A stretch of DNA of 64,000 nucleotides. Origin: Streptomyces sp. MBT53. Lineage in GTDB: Bacteria; Actinomycetota; Actinomycetes; Streptomycetales; Streptomycetaceae. The stretch lies in contig NZ_JAEQAZ010000027.1 in the NCBI RefSeq assembly GCF_016654115.1, forward strand, positions 1 through 64,000, read 5' to 3'. Both the position numbers and the translations under genes were made by a program. Below the pieces are notes generated by a model that saw only the letters and a program-made list of their open reading frames with translations, was not told the origin of the DNA and searched no databases. Each line of letters opens with the position of its first letter. Position 1 is the first letter of the stretch. This document shows positions 24,597 to 33,154 of this stretch, piece after piece.

Positions 24597-25354
24597 CGCG
24601 GGAAGTACTGCCTCGGTGTCACCCCCACCACCCGGTGGAACGCCGCCGTGAAGGAGCTCGCCGAGGCGTACCCGACCCGCCGTGCCACGGACTCCACCGG
24701 CAGCCCCTCGACCAGGTACGGCAACGCGGCCTGCATCCGTAGCCGTTCGCGCCACTGGCCGAAGCCGAGGCCGGTCTCCGCGACGAAGAGCCGCGCCAAC
24801 GTCCGTGCGCTGGCGCCGACTTGAGCGCCGTACGCGGCGAGGGCCCGTCCGTCCGCCGGGCGGGCCCGCAGCGCCTCGGCCACCGCGCGCGCCCGTGGAT
24901 CGCGCGGTTCGGGCACGGCCACACTGGTCACCGGCACCGGACGCAGCTCGTCGAGCAGCACCAGCTCGGCACGTGAACGGGCCTCCCGTGTCAGGTCGGT
25001 TCGGTCCAGATGCACGACGAGCGCGTGGAGAAGCGGGGTGACCGCGACGACCGTGGGGTCCCGCCAGGCGATGTGCGGGCAGCTCCCCGGTTCGACGAAC
25101 GCGCCGCGCATGACGGCGTCACCCTCGGAGGCTGTGGCGTGCGGGACGTGCGCGGGGATCCACAGGGCCAGCGACGGCGGCAGCAGCCATGTCCCGTGCT
25201 CGCTGCGGATACGCAGCAACCCCCGTTCGGAACAGAGGAGTTGGTGGTCGGGATGCCAGTGCTCGGCGAAGGCGGTGCCGCGCGGCATGACGAACTGGCC
25301 GACGAGGATGGCCGTGCCGAACCGGCGGTCGCGCTGCTGTCCGTTCCGCGACAT
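24593..25354 (-). CDS. AraC-family transcriptional regulator with cupin sensor
   Basis: The 253-residue protein has an N-terminal cupin-like domain (GTAFAEHWHPDHQLLCSERG with candidate metal-binding His residues, then WIPAHVPHA). The C-terminal double helix-turn-helix is of AraC type (GASARTLARLFVAETGLGFGQW and PVESVARRVGYASASSFTAAF, followed by VVGVTPRQYF). The typical target is a neighbouring gene; the divergent methyltransferase at 25410 is the nearest. It is convergent with the beta-lactamase, the stop codons sharing bases. Confidence 0.9.
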   Translation of the reverse strand: MSRNGQQRDRRFGTAILVGQFVMPRGTAFAEHWHPDHQLLCSERGLLRIRSEHGTWLLPPSLALWIPAHVPHATASEGDAVMRGAFVEPGSCPHIAWRDPTVVAVTPLLHALVVHLDRTDLTREARSRAELVLLDELRPVPVTSVAVPEPRDPRARAVAEALRARPADGRALAAYGAQVGASARTLARLFVAETGLGFGQWRERLRMQAALPYLVEGLPVESVARRVGYASASSFTAAFHRVVGVTPRQYFPR

Positions 25355-25409
25355 GACACGGCAGCCTAGCCCGTGGCGGACAACCGCCGGCCCCGCCTAG
25401 CGTCGACGT

Positions 25410-25982
25410 ATGCCGATGAACCGAGCCCATCGCAAGATTTGCAGCTCAGAGGAGTGGGCACAGACGACGAAGGACCGCATCCTGCCCTGGGCCCTCGAAC
25501 ACGTCGAACTCGGCGCGGACGTACTGGAGATCGGGCCCGGCTACGGCGCGAACCTCCGCGTTCTCGTCGAGCGGGTCGACCACCTCACCGCCGCCGAGAT
25601 CGACGCCGACAGCGCCCGGATGCTCCGGTCCAAGTGGGGTGACCGGGCCGATGTGCTGCACGCGGACGGCGCCGAACTGCCCCTGCCCGACGGGTCGTTC
25701 GACTCCGTCGTCTGCTTCACGATGCTGCACCACGTGCCCACCGCCGCCCACCAGGACCGTATCTTCGCCGAGGCGTTCCGTGTGCTGCGCCCCGGCGGCA
25801 CCTTCGCGGGCAGCGACAGTCAACCCAGCTTCCGTTTCCGGGTGTTGCACTTCCGGGACACCATGAACACCCTCGATCCGGCGACGCTCCCGGCCCGGCT
25901 GGAGCGGGCCGGATTCACGGACGTGGCGGTCGACCTGGAACCGGAGAGCCGCCGCCTACGCTTCCGGGCCCACCGGGCCTGA
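25410..25982 (+). CDS. class I SAM-dependent methyltransferase
   Basis: The 190-residue methyltransferase of the Methyltransf_11 type has motif I ADVLEIGPGYGANLRVL, an acidic ribose contact in LTAAEIDADSARM, and later strands FDSVVCFTMLHHV and FRVLRPGGTF. The small size and lack of extra domains fit a small-molecule enzyme. The start is either ATG 25410 or ATG 25416; no clear ribosome site is seen. It is divergent from the AraC regulator, which may control it. Its end overlaps the end of the phosphatase-like gene on the other strand. Confidence 0.85.
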   Translation: MPMNRAHRKICSSEEWAQTTKDRILPWALEHVELGADVLEIGPGYGANLRVLVERVDHLTAAEIDADSARMLRSKWGDRADVLHADGAELPLPDGSFDSVVCFTMLHHVPTAAHQDRIFAEAFRVLRPGGTFAGSDSQPSFRFRVLHFRDTMNTLDPATLPARLERAGFTDVAVDLEPESRRLRFRAHRA

Positions 25983-26417
25983 CGACGCCCCGAACCGCAG
26001 CACGTACCGCCGCTGCCACGGTGTCTCCACCGCGTGCCGGTCGTAGTGGGCGCGGACGTAGGAGACCGCCTCCCCGGGCGGTACCCCGTCGAGGACCGCG
26101 AGGCAGGCGAGTGCCGTGCCGGTGCGGCCCCGGCCGCCGCCGCAGGCGAGCTCTACGCGCTCGGTGAGCGAGCGGTGCCAGGCCTCGGTGAGAACCGTGC
26201 GTGCCTCGGCGCGGTCGGCGGGCAGCCGGAAGTCCGGCCAGCGCAACCACCGCACCTGCCAAGGGACTTCGGGCGGCGGCCTGCCGAGCAGATAGATGCC
26301 GTACGACGGGTTCGGCGCCCCGGGTGCGAGGGGGCGCCGCAGGCCGCGGCCCCTGACCAGACGGCCGGACGGCAGCCGTAGGACACCCGCGTCCCGCTCG
26401 TCCCACGCCTCTGTCAT
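25956..26417 (-). CDS. protein-tyrosine-phosphatase-like protein
   Basis: The 153-residue protein has a PTP loop ACGGGRGRTGTALA: Cys92 followed by Arg98 (C-x5-R-T). A WPDF segment at 60-63 places Asp62 as the likely general acid of the WPD loop. The usual His before the catalytic Cys is Ala here. The size fits small dual-specificity-like phosphatases, so phosphoprotein or phosphosugar dephosphorylation is likely. GAGAGG precedes ATG 26417. The gene lies 11 bases after the TetR gene on the same strand, so the two are probably co-transcribed. Confidence 0.75.
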   Translation of the reverse strand: MTEAWDERDAGVLRLPSGRLVRGRGLRRPLAPGAPNPSYGIYLLGRPPPEVPWQVRWLRWPDFRLPADRAEARTVLTEAWHRSLTERVELACGGGRGRTGTALACLAVLDGVPPGEAVSYVRAHYDRHAVETPWQRRYVLRFGASSGPVGPEA

Positions 26418-26428
26418 CGCGTCGCCTC

Positions 26429-27049
26429 TCACGCGTCCGGTGCCTCGCGCACCGCCTTCTCCAGCAGGGCGCTCGCCGCCCATCGCATCACGTCCCGCGC
26501 CTCCTCGGGGTCGAGTCCGCAGGCGTCGCGGGTCGCGATCAGCGCCTCCACGCCGTACACGAGGGTGACGGCCATGGTCAGGCGGCGGTGGAGTTCGGGC
26601 GGGAGGGTCTCGGCGAGGGGTTCGAGGGCGGTGCGGGTGTAGCCGAGGCGGGTCTGGTTGCGGGTGGGAATCTCCGGCTCGCCGCCCTCGTCGCCGTGCC
26701 CGTGCTCGTGCTGGGTGAACCAGCGTTCGAGGCTGGCCCGCACCAGCGTCCGCCACATGGCCTCGTCGCCGAGCTGGAGCTCGGCGACCCGGGAGACCAG
26801 CGTGTCGAGGCGCTCGGCCGGGTCGGCGGGCAGATCGGCGGTGACATCGGGGGTACGGATGAGGAGTCGCGTCTCCTGGAGCAGCTCCTGCGGGCTGGAG
26901 AAGTAACGATACGCCGTGGCCAGGGACACGTCGGCGGCCTCCGCCGCCTCCGCGATCGTGACCGTCCGGCCCTCGCGGATCAGGGCGCCCGCGGCCTCGA
27001 TCAGCGCGCGGCGGGTGCGCAACTTCTGTCTGCTGCGGCCTTCCGGCAT
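26429..27049 (-). CDS. TetR-family transcriptional regulator
   Basis: The 206-residue protein has an N-terminal helix-turn-helix (KLRTRRALIEAAGALIREG, TIAEAAEAADVSLATAYRYF, about residues 10-50) and a helical effector domain with AETLPPELHRRLTMAVTLVYG. ATG 27049 (MPEGRSRQ) is preferred over a longer frame to 27106, because the extension crosses the palindromic operator and AGAAGG precedes 27049. It is divergent from the SnoaL-like gene. The perfect palindrome at 27068-27083 lies between them. Confidence 0.88.
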   Translation of the reverse strand: MPEGRSRQKLRTRRALIEAAGALIREGRTVTIAEAAEAADVSLATAYRYFSSPQELLQETRLLIRTPDVTADLPADPAERLDTLVSRVAELQLGDEAMWRTLVRASLERWFTQHEHGHGDEGGEPEIPTRNQTRLGYTRTALEPLAETLPPELHRRLTMAVTLVYGVEALIATRDACGLDPEEARDVMRWAASALLEKAVREAPDA

Positions 27050-27067
27050 GCGAATACCTTCTTGTCG

Positions 27068-27083
27068 TGAGAAAATTTTCTCA
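27068..27083. promoter_or_regulatory. palindromic operator TGAGAAAATTTTCTCA
   Basis: A perfect 16-bp palindrome sits in the only AT-rich patch between the TetR gene (start 27049) and the divergent SnoaL-like gene (start 27157). It is the probable site through which the TetR protein represses both. Confidence 0.75.
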
Positions 27084-27156
27084 TTACAGTATATCCGTCT
27101 CACCAAACGGGGGTCGCGGCCCGACCGGCACGCGGCACGACGAGAGGAGGAGCTCC

Positions 27157-27579
27157 ATGGGCTCCATCACACCGGCGGAAATGGAAGTACTGATCGGCAC
27201 GCACATGCTCGCCGAGGAGCACGGGGACCCGGCGGCGGCGGTGTCCGTCTACACCGAGGACATCGAGCACGACGCCGTCGGCTGGCCGGGCGGCCCCGCG
27301 GTCGGCGTCGCCGCCGCGCAGGCGCGCTACGAGCAGTTGGTGCAGGACATCCGTACCGAGAAGTCCGAGCGCACCCACACCTACTACTCGGAGAACGCGG
27401 CGACCGTCGAGGACCTGATCACCTGCACGGTCCCCGGCTCACTGCTGGGCGTACCCGGCAACAACCGCCGGATCACCTTCCGGATGCTGCACGTCTTCGA
27501 GTTCACGGACGGCAAGATCTCCCGTGAGAACGTGTGGCTGGACGGCGCGTCGATCGTGGCCCAACTGACCGCCCCCTGA
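27157..27579 (+). CDS. SnoaL-like / NTF2-fold protein
   Basis: The 140-residue protein has the compact alpha+beta cone pattern of the NTF2/SnoaL superfamily: HMLAEEHGDPAAAVSVYTEDIEH, then later strands FRMLHVFEFTDGKISRENVWLDG. Members act as small-molecule isomerases, cyclases or binding proteins; the ligand cannot be predicted. GAGAGGAGGAG precedes ATG 27157. Controlled probably by the divergent TetR through the shared palindrome. A frame extension to 27067 crosses that operator and is rejected. Confidence 0.85.
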   Translation: MGSITPAEMEVLIGTHMLAEEHGDPAAAVSVYTEDIEHDAVGWPGGPAVGVAAAQARYEQLVQDIRTEKSERTHTYYSENAATVEDLITCTVPGSLLGVPGNNRRITFRMLHVFEFTDGKISRENVWLDGASIVAQLTAP

Positions 27580-27604
27580 CCGCAGTTCAGGGTCTCCCTG
27601 AACG

Positions 27605-28318
27605 TCAGCCCACTCCCCGCGACTCCTGCGCCGCGCGCGCCTCGATGCCGCGGAAGTGGTCCGCCATCGCGCGCTGCGCGCCCTCGACATCGTGGGCGCG
27701 CAGCGCTGTGACGATGTCGCGGTGGCGGCGGACGGTGATGCCGGGGGTCGGGTCGTCGGTCCAGCCGCGGGCTCCGGCGACCCGGTGGAACACCGTCCAG
27801 AAGGCGCCGAGGAGTTGCGGGACGAGTTCGTTGCCGAGCGACGCGTAGAGCAACTCGTGGAACTCGCGGTCGAGTTCGGGGAAGGGCCGGCCGGCGCGGC
27901 CCGCCTCCTCCATCCGGTTCACCACCGCTTCCAGGCGGTCAAGCTCCGGTTCGGTGAGGGTGGCGGAGACCCGATGAATCAGGCCTTCCTCCAGCACCTC
28001 GCGCACCTGGAGGATCTCGGCCAGCGCGTCCGCGTCGTCCTCGTGCCGGGTCAGGGTGCGGAAGGTCAGGCCGTCGGCGAGCGGGGTCAGCGAGGCCCGG
28101 CCGACGTAGGTGCCGTAGCCGTGCCGGATCTCCACGATGTCGAGGGCCTGGAGCGCCTTGAGGGCCTCGCGGACAGAGTTTCTGCTGATCCCGAGGTCTT
28201 CCATCAGCTCGGCCTCGGTGGGCAGGGGCGCACCGGGCTGGAGCTTGCGGTCGAGGATCAGCTGAACGACCTCGCGCTGTATCCGACTGTTCCTCGGCTC
28301 CCCGGACATGCGCCGCAT
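27605..28318 (-). CDS. GntR/FadR-family regulator, probable regulator of the adjacent transport operon
   Basis: The 237-residue protein has an N-terminal winged helix (REVVQLILDRKLQPGAPLPTE and LMEDLGISRNSVREALKALQ, then IRHGYGTYVG) and an FCD effector domain with EVLEEGLIHRV, DREFHELLYASLGN and late HRDIVTALRAHD, where Asp and His residues bind a metal. FadR-type proteins such as NanR commonly sense sugar acids. It is divergent from the ABC importer operon. ATG 28318 has GGTGGGG five bases upstream; ATG 28309 is the alternative. A GGTCCGACC half-palindrome lies between the genes. Confidence 0.9.
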   Translation of the reverse strand: MRRMSGEPRNSRIQREVVQLILDRKLQPGAPLPTEAELMEDLGISRNSVREALKALQALDIVEIRHGYGTYVGRASLTPLADGLTFRTLTRHEDDADALAEILQVREVLEEGLIHRVSATLTEPELDRLEAVVNRMEEAGRAGRPFPELDREFHELLYASLGNELVPQLLGAFWTVFHRVAGARGWTDDPTPGITVRRHRDIVTALRAHDVEGAQRAMADHFRGIEARAAQESRGVG

Positions 28319-28405
28319 CGTAGCCCCACCGGACGTCCCACGTCCCATCTCCGGCCCCGACGCACCCCCGAGAGGGGTCAACTTCCGCCATTTCAAACCG
28401 CCATT

Positions 28406-28414
28406 GGTCCGACC
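28406..28414. promoter_or_regulatory. FadR-type operator candidate GGTCCGACC
   Basis: TTGGTCCGACCT matches the TGGTnnnACCA core recognised by FadR-subfamily GntR proteins, with one mismatch. It lies between the GntR gene and the -35 box of the importer operon. Confidence 0.5.
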
Positions 28415-28445
28415 TCTGACGGCTACGCCATTCGTGTGTGATGCC

Positions 28446-28474
28446 TTGACCGCCCCCACGGGCGCTCTTATGGT
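28446..28474 (+). promoter_or_regulatory. sigma-70-type promoter of the importer operon
   Basis: TTGACC (28446-28451), a 17-bp spacer and TATGGT (28469-28474) make a good vegetative promoter. Transcription would begin near 28481, 39 bases before the GTG start. Confidence 0.65.
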
Positions 28475-28519
28475 CGCGCTGACCGCAGGACGTAGGACGT
28501 CGTACCTCCTGGAGGAACC

Positions 28520-30154
28520 GTGCGCGAAGACGTGAACCGGAACGTGCCTGCGCTGCACCGCCGGGCGTTCCTGAAGTACTCCGGCGCGCTGGGCGCGGCG
28601 GCGGCGATCTCCTCGTCCCTGACGGCCTGTTCGTCGGGGCCGCAGTCGACGAACGACACCGGCGGCGGGGGCACCGGCAAGAACCGCACCCTGACCGCGG
28701 TGATCGGTTACGGCAACGACGGCAGCTGGGACCCGACGCAGACGGCGTCCGCGTTCGCGATGGCCGGCAACAACCACATCTACGAGGGTCTGATCGACAC
28801 CGACCCGATCACCCGCGCGCCCTACCCGGCACTGGCGACCGCCGTGCCCAAGGACACCAGCGGCACCTCGTGGAAGTTCACCCTCCGTGCGGGCGCGAAG
28901 TTCCACGACGGGCAGCCGGTCACCGCCGACGACGTCGTGTTCGTCTTCGACCGCATCCTCGACCCGAAGACGGCGACGCTCGCGCAGGGCTTCTTCGTGA
29001 GCTGGCTGAAGGAGGCCCGGAAGATCGACGCGCAGAACGTCGAGCTGGTCCTCAAGTTCCCCTTCCCGGAAGGGATTTCACGCCTCACCCTCGCGAAGAT
29101 CATGCCGAGGCACATCTTCTCGCAGCCGGGTGCGTGGGACGACGCGATCAAGGGCAAGGCGGTCGGCTCGGGGCCGTACCGGCAGACCGCGCACCACCCG
29201 AAGTCCAACACCACCTTCGCCGCGTTCACCGGCTACAACGGCCCGCGCCCGCCCGCCTTCAAGACGATGAACTGGCTGACGATCGTCGACGCGGCACCCC
29301 GCGTCGCCAAGATCTCCGGCTCCAGCGCGGGCGCGCAGATCGCCGACAACATCCCCTACGCCAACATCCAGCGGCTCCAGAGCGGCGGACTGACGGTCGC
29401 GGGCGGGGCCGGGATGAACAACCTGTTCCTGATGTTCAACACCCAGCACAAACCCTTCGACGACGTACGCGTACGCCAGGCACTCCACTACGCCATCGAC
29501 ACCGGCAAGATGGTCCAAGTGGCCCTGCGCGGACACGGAAAGCCGTCCTCGTCGTTCCTCAACGAGGGCAACCCGGCCTACCGGCGGGCGAAGACGGTCT
29601 ACGACTACGACCCCGACAAGGCGAAGGCTCTGCTGAAGGCGGCCGGGGTCAGCGGACTGAGCGTCAATCTCATGTCGGTGAACGTGAGTTGGATCGTCGA
29701 CTGCCTGCCCACCATCAAGGCGTCCTGGGACGCGATCGGCGTGAAGACCACCCTCTCCCCGCAGGAGACCACGGCCGTCTTCACCAAGATGGACCAGAAG
29801 CAGGACTACCAGATTGTCGCCGCCGCCTCGAACCCCAACCAGTTCGGCCTCGACGCCGACCTGATCATGCACTACAACTACGGCCCGCAGAACCTCTGGA
29901 TGGGCTACGCCCGTTGGGCCGGCAACTCCACCGCCAAGCAGCTCTTCAAGGACATGGACCGGGCGACGCAGGAGCCGGACGCGGCGAAGAAGAAGGCGAT
30001 GATCCAGGACTACATCGACATCGTCGCCGAACAGGCCGTGCTCTACCCGGTCGTCCACAACGAGCTGATGACCGCCTGGGACCCGAGGAAGCTGACCGGG
30101 ATAAGGGCACAGCCCTACCCCGGCATAAACGTCCTCCAGGCCAAGTGGGTCTAG
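28520..30154 (+). CDS. ABC transporter substrate-binding lipoprotein, family 5
   Basis: This 544-residue extracellular binding protein of the peptide/nickel/opine type (SBP_bac_5) starts at GTG 28520, with GGAGGAACC upstream. The signal has a twin arginine (RRAFLKY, Arg14-Arg15) and a lipobox SLTAC (Cys37), so it is probably Tat-exported and lipidated. Family motifs are AGAKFHDGQPVTADDVVFVFDR and VRQALHYAID. It delivers its ligand to the permeases encoded next. With an NAL-type aldolase and a sialidase nearby, sialic acid is the likely ligand; a peptide is the alternative. Confidence 0.9.
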   Translation: MREDVNRNVPALHRRAFLKYSGALGAAAAISSSLTACSSGPQSTNDTGGGGTGKNRTLTAVIGYGNDGSWDPTQTASAFAMAGNNHIYEGLIDTDPITRAPYPALATAVPKDTSGTSWKFTLRAGAKFHDGQPVTADDVVFVFDRILDPKTATLAQGFFVSWLKEARKIDAQNVELVLKFPFPEGISRLTLAKIMPRHIFSQPGAWDDAIKGKAVGSGPYRQTAHHPKSNTTFAAFTGYNGPRPPAFKTMNWLTIVDAAPRVAKISGSSAGAQIADNIPYANIQRLQSGGLTVAGGAGMNNLFLMFNTQHKPFDDVRVRQALHYAIDTGKMVQVALRGHGKPSSSFLNEGNPAYRRAKTVYDYDPDKAKALLKAAGVSGLSVNLMSVNVSWIVDCLPTIKASWDAIGVKTTLSPQETTAVFTKMDQKQDYQIVAAASNPNQFGLDADLIMHYNYGPQNLWMGYARWAGNSTAKQLFKDMDRATQEPDAAKKKAMIQDYIDIVAEQAVLYPVVHNELMTAWDPRKLTGIRAQPYPGINVLQAKWV

Positions 30155-30191
30155 CCGTACAGGAGTTGACCAGTACAGGAGTTGTTGACCC

Positions 30192-31151
30192 ATGGTCACC
30201 GTCGTCAGGATTCTGGCCCGCCGTGTCGTCCTGCTCGTGCCGCTGATGCTCGGCATCGTGCTGTTCGTGTTCGTGGTGATGCGCTTCTCGGACGTCGACC
30301 CGGCGTCCGCGTTCTTCCAGGGCGCCAACCCGACCGCGCAACAACTGCACGACTTCCGCGAGCGGAACGGCCTGCTCGATCCCCTCCCCCTCCGCTACGT
30401 CCATTTCGTGGGCGCGCTCCTCCACGGCGACATGGGCACCAGCGCGCTGACCCGGGCGCCGGTCGTCCAGCAGGTCACCACCGCGCTGCCGCTCACCCTC
30501 CAACTCACCTTCCTGGGGCTGGCGATCGCGATAGTGCTGTCGCTGCTCGGCGGGGTGACGGCGGCCATCTACCGGGACCGGCTGCCCGACCAGATCATCC
30601 GCGTCGTGTCGCTCACCGGGGTCGCGGCGCCCGGCTTCTGGCTGGCGCTGCTGATGATCCAGTACCTGGCGGTCGACCGGGGCTGGTTCCCGACCGGCGG
30701 CTACATCAACCCGGCGGACTCCCTCACCGGCTGGCTCAAGACCATGGCGCTCCCGGCACTCGCGCTGTCACTGCCGGTGGCGGCCCAACTCACGCGCATC
30801 GTAAGGACGTCGGTGGTCGAGGAGCTGGACAAGGACTACGTCCGGACCGCGATCGGCAGCGGCCTCCCGCCGCGGGTCGTGGTCGGCCGGAACGTACTCC
30901 GCAACGCCCTCATGAACCCACTGACCGTGCTGGGCCTGCGCGTCGGATACCTGCTCGGCGGTGCGGTCGTCATCGAGACCATCTTCTCCCTCCCCGGGAT
31001 GGGCAAGTTGATGATCGACGCCGTGCAGAACGGCGACCCGGCCGTCGTCCAGGGCGTGGTGCTCACGACGGCGACCGGGTTCGTCGTGGTGAACCTGGTC
31101 ATCGACATCCTCTATCTGCTGGTCAACCCGCGCCTGAGGGATGCCTCCTGA
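30192..31151 (+). CDS. ABC transporter permease, DppB type
   Basis: The 319-residue integral membrane protein has six helices. The first follows a short cytoplasmic start (LARRVVLLVPLMLGIVLFVFVV), and the EAA loop is in GLPPRVVVGRNVLRNALMNPL. It forms half of the channel for the importer. Its stop overlaps the ATG of the next gene (TGATG), so the two are coupled. AGGAG about ten bases upstream supports ATG 30192. Confidence 0.92.
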   Translation: MVTVVRILARRVVLLVPLMLGIVLFVFVVMRFSDVDPASAFFQGANPTAQQLHDFRERNGLLDPLPLRYVHFVGALLHGDMGTSALTRAPVVQQVTTALPLTLQLTFLGLAIAIVLSLLGGVTAAIYRDRLPDQIIRVVSLTGVAAPGFWLALLMIQYLAVDRGWFPTGGYINPADSLTGWLKTMALPALALSLPVAAQLTRIVRTSVVEELDKDYVRTAIGSGLPPRVVVGRNVLRNALMNPLTVLGLRVGYLLGGAVVIETIFSLPGMGKLMIDAVQNGDPAVVQGVVLTTATGFVVVNLVIDILYLLVNPRLRDAS

Positions 31152-33154
31152 TGTTCACTCAGCTCCCCCGGTTCTCCCGCAAGGGCCTCGCCGAGACCCT
31201 GTCCCGGCCCGGCATCCGACTGCGCGGCTGGCGCCGGCTGCCGCTCGCGTCGAAGGTCGCGGTGTGCTTCCTGGCGGTCGTGGTCCTGGTGGCACTGTTC
31301 GCACCGCTCCTCGCACCCGACGACCCGCTCGACCAGCAACTCCCCGTCGACGGCACCGGGCACCCCTCCGCCGACCACTGGATGGGCCAGGACAGCCTGG
31401 GCCGGGACATCCTCAGCAGGCTGATGTACGGCGCCCGTTGGTCCCTCGCGATCGGGCTGGGGGCGACCGCGCTGGCGCTCGTCGTCGGCGCGCTGATCGG
31501 CGCGGTCGCGGCGACCGCCCGCAAGGGCGTCGACGAGACGCTGATGCGCTGCCTGGACGTGGTGATGGCGTTTCCGGGTATCGCGCTCGCGGCCGTCCTG
31601 GTCGCCGTGTTCGGCGGCGGGATCACGGTCCTGATCTGCGCGATCGCGTTCCTGTTCACCCCGCCGGTGGCAAGGGTCGTACGGGCCAACGTACTTGACC
31701 AGTACGGCGAGGACTACGTCACCGCCGAGCGGGTGATCGGCGCCCGCACCCCGCACATCGTGATCAGGCACGTGGCCGTCAACTGCGCCGCCCCGATCCT
31801 GGTGTTCTGCACCGTCCAGGTCGCCGAGGCGATCGTCTTCGAGGCGTCGCTGTCGTTCATCGGCGCGGGCGTACGGCCCCCGGACCCGTCGTGGGGCAGT
31901 GTCATCGCGGACGGCAAGAACATGGTGCTGACCGGGGGTTGGTGGGCCACGGTCTTCCCCGGCCTGCTGATGCTGATCACCGTACTGTCCCTGAACATAC
32001 TGTCCGAGGGAGTCTCGGACGCGTGGGCGGCTCCGGCCCCGCGCGAGGTGGACGTACGGCAGGCCAACGACGACGACCCGCTCGACGCGCCGGAGCCCGG
32101 TACCGGCGAGATCCTCCCGCTCCCCGGCCTGACAGAGGCGGCGCTACGACTCCGGTCCCGCGCACGGCCGTTGCCCGACCTGGACGCGCTTCCGGTGCTT
32201 GCGGTGGAGAACCTGGCCATCGGCTTCGAGGGCCGTCACCACGGCGTGGACATCGTGGACGGCATCAGCTTCGAGGTGCGGGCGGGTGAAGTCCTGGGCC
32301 TGGTGGGCGAGTCGGGCTGCGGCAAGTCGCTGACGGCGCTCGCGGTGATGGGCCTGGAACCGAAGGGCGCGCGGGTACGCGGCCATGTCCGTTTCAACCA
32401 GCGCCAGTTGGTGGGCGAACCGATGCGGGTGCGCCGCAAGTTGCTCGGCCACGAGATGGCGATGGTGTACCAGGACGCGCTGTCGTCGCTGAACCCCGCG
32501 ATGACGATCCGCGCCCAGCTCAAGCAGGTGATAAGGCGCGGAGGCCGCCGTGGGGCGGGCGAGTTGCTGACCATGGTCGGCCTCGACCCGGAGCGCACCC
32601 TGCGCAGCTACCCGCACGAACTCTCCGGCGGCCAGCGCCAACGCGTCCTGATCGCCATGGCGTTGTCTCGCGACCCCAAGCTGATCGTCGCCGACGAACC
32701 GACCACCGCCCTCGACGTCACCGTGCAGGCACAGGTCATAGAGCTACTGCTGCGCCTGCGCGAGGAGTTGGGCTTCGCGCTGGTCCTCGTCTCGCACGAC
32801 CTGGCACTCGTCGCCGACGTCACCGACCGGGTGGTCGTGATGTACGGCGGACAGATCGTGGAGACGGGCGTGACCGCCGAGCTGGTGGAGTCACCGGCCC
32901 ACCACTACACGCGCGGCCTGCTCGGCAGCGTGCTGTCGTTGGAGTCGGCGGCCGAACGCATGACCCAGATCAAGGGTGTCGTCCCCTCCCCCGCCGACTT
33001 CCCGGCCGGCTGCCGCTTCGCCGACCGCTGCCCGCTGGCGAGCGACCTCTGCCGTACGACCGCGCCGGACCTGGTCGGCCCGCGCACACACACGGCGGCC
33101 TGCCACCACCCGGCGATCGACCTGGTGACGACGGAGAGCGAGGCGGTGTCATGA
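31151..33154 (+). CDS. fused ABC permease (DppC type) and ATP-binding protein (DppD type)
   Basis: The 667-residue protein joins two normally separate subunits. Residues 1 to about 295 are a DppC-type permease with SRLMYGARWSLAIGLGA and the EAA region AERVIGARTPHIVIRHVA. After a linker of about 50 residues rich in Asp, Pro and Arg comes a complete ABC ATPase: Walker A GESGCGKS at about 386-393, signature LSGGQRQRVLIAMAL, Walker B LIVADEPTTALD. It ends with the Cys-containing oligopeptide-transporter tail GCRFADRCPLASDLC. Both parts look intact, so this is a natural fusion. The stop overlaps the next start by four bases. Confidence 0.93.
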   Translation: MFTQLPRFSRKGLAETLSRPGIRLRGWRRLPLASKVAVCFLAVVVLVALFAPLLAPDDPLDQQLPVDGTGHPSADHWMGQDSLGRDILSRLMYGARWSLAIGLGATALALVVGALIGAVAATARKGVDETLMRCLDVVMAFPGIALAAVLVAVFGGGITVLICAIAFLFTPPVARVVRANVLDQYGEDYVTAERVIGARTPHIVIRHVAVNCAAPILVFCTVQVAEAIVFEASLSFIGAGVRPPDPSWGSVIADGKNMVLTGGWWATVFPGLLMLITVLSLNILSEGVSDAWAAPAPREVDVRQANDDDPLDAPEPGTGEILPLPGLTEAALRLRSRARPLPDLDALPVLAVENLAIGFEGRHHGVDIVDGISFEVRAGEVLGLVGESGCGKSLTALAVMGLEPKGARVRGHVRFNQRQLVGEPMRVRRKLLGHEMAMVYQDALSSLNPAMTIRAQLKQVIRRGGRRGAGELLTMVGLDPERTLRSYPHELSGGQRQRVLIAMALSRDPKLIVADEPTTALDVTVQAQVIELLLRLREELGFALVLVSHDLALVADVTDRVVVMYGGQIVETGVTAELVESPAHHYTRGLLGSVLSLESAAERMTQIKGVVPSPADFPAGCRFADRCPLASDLCRTTAPDLVGPRTHTAACHHPAIDLVTTESEAVS

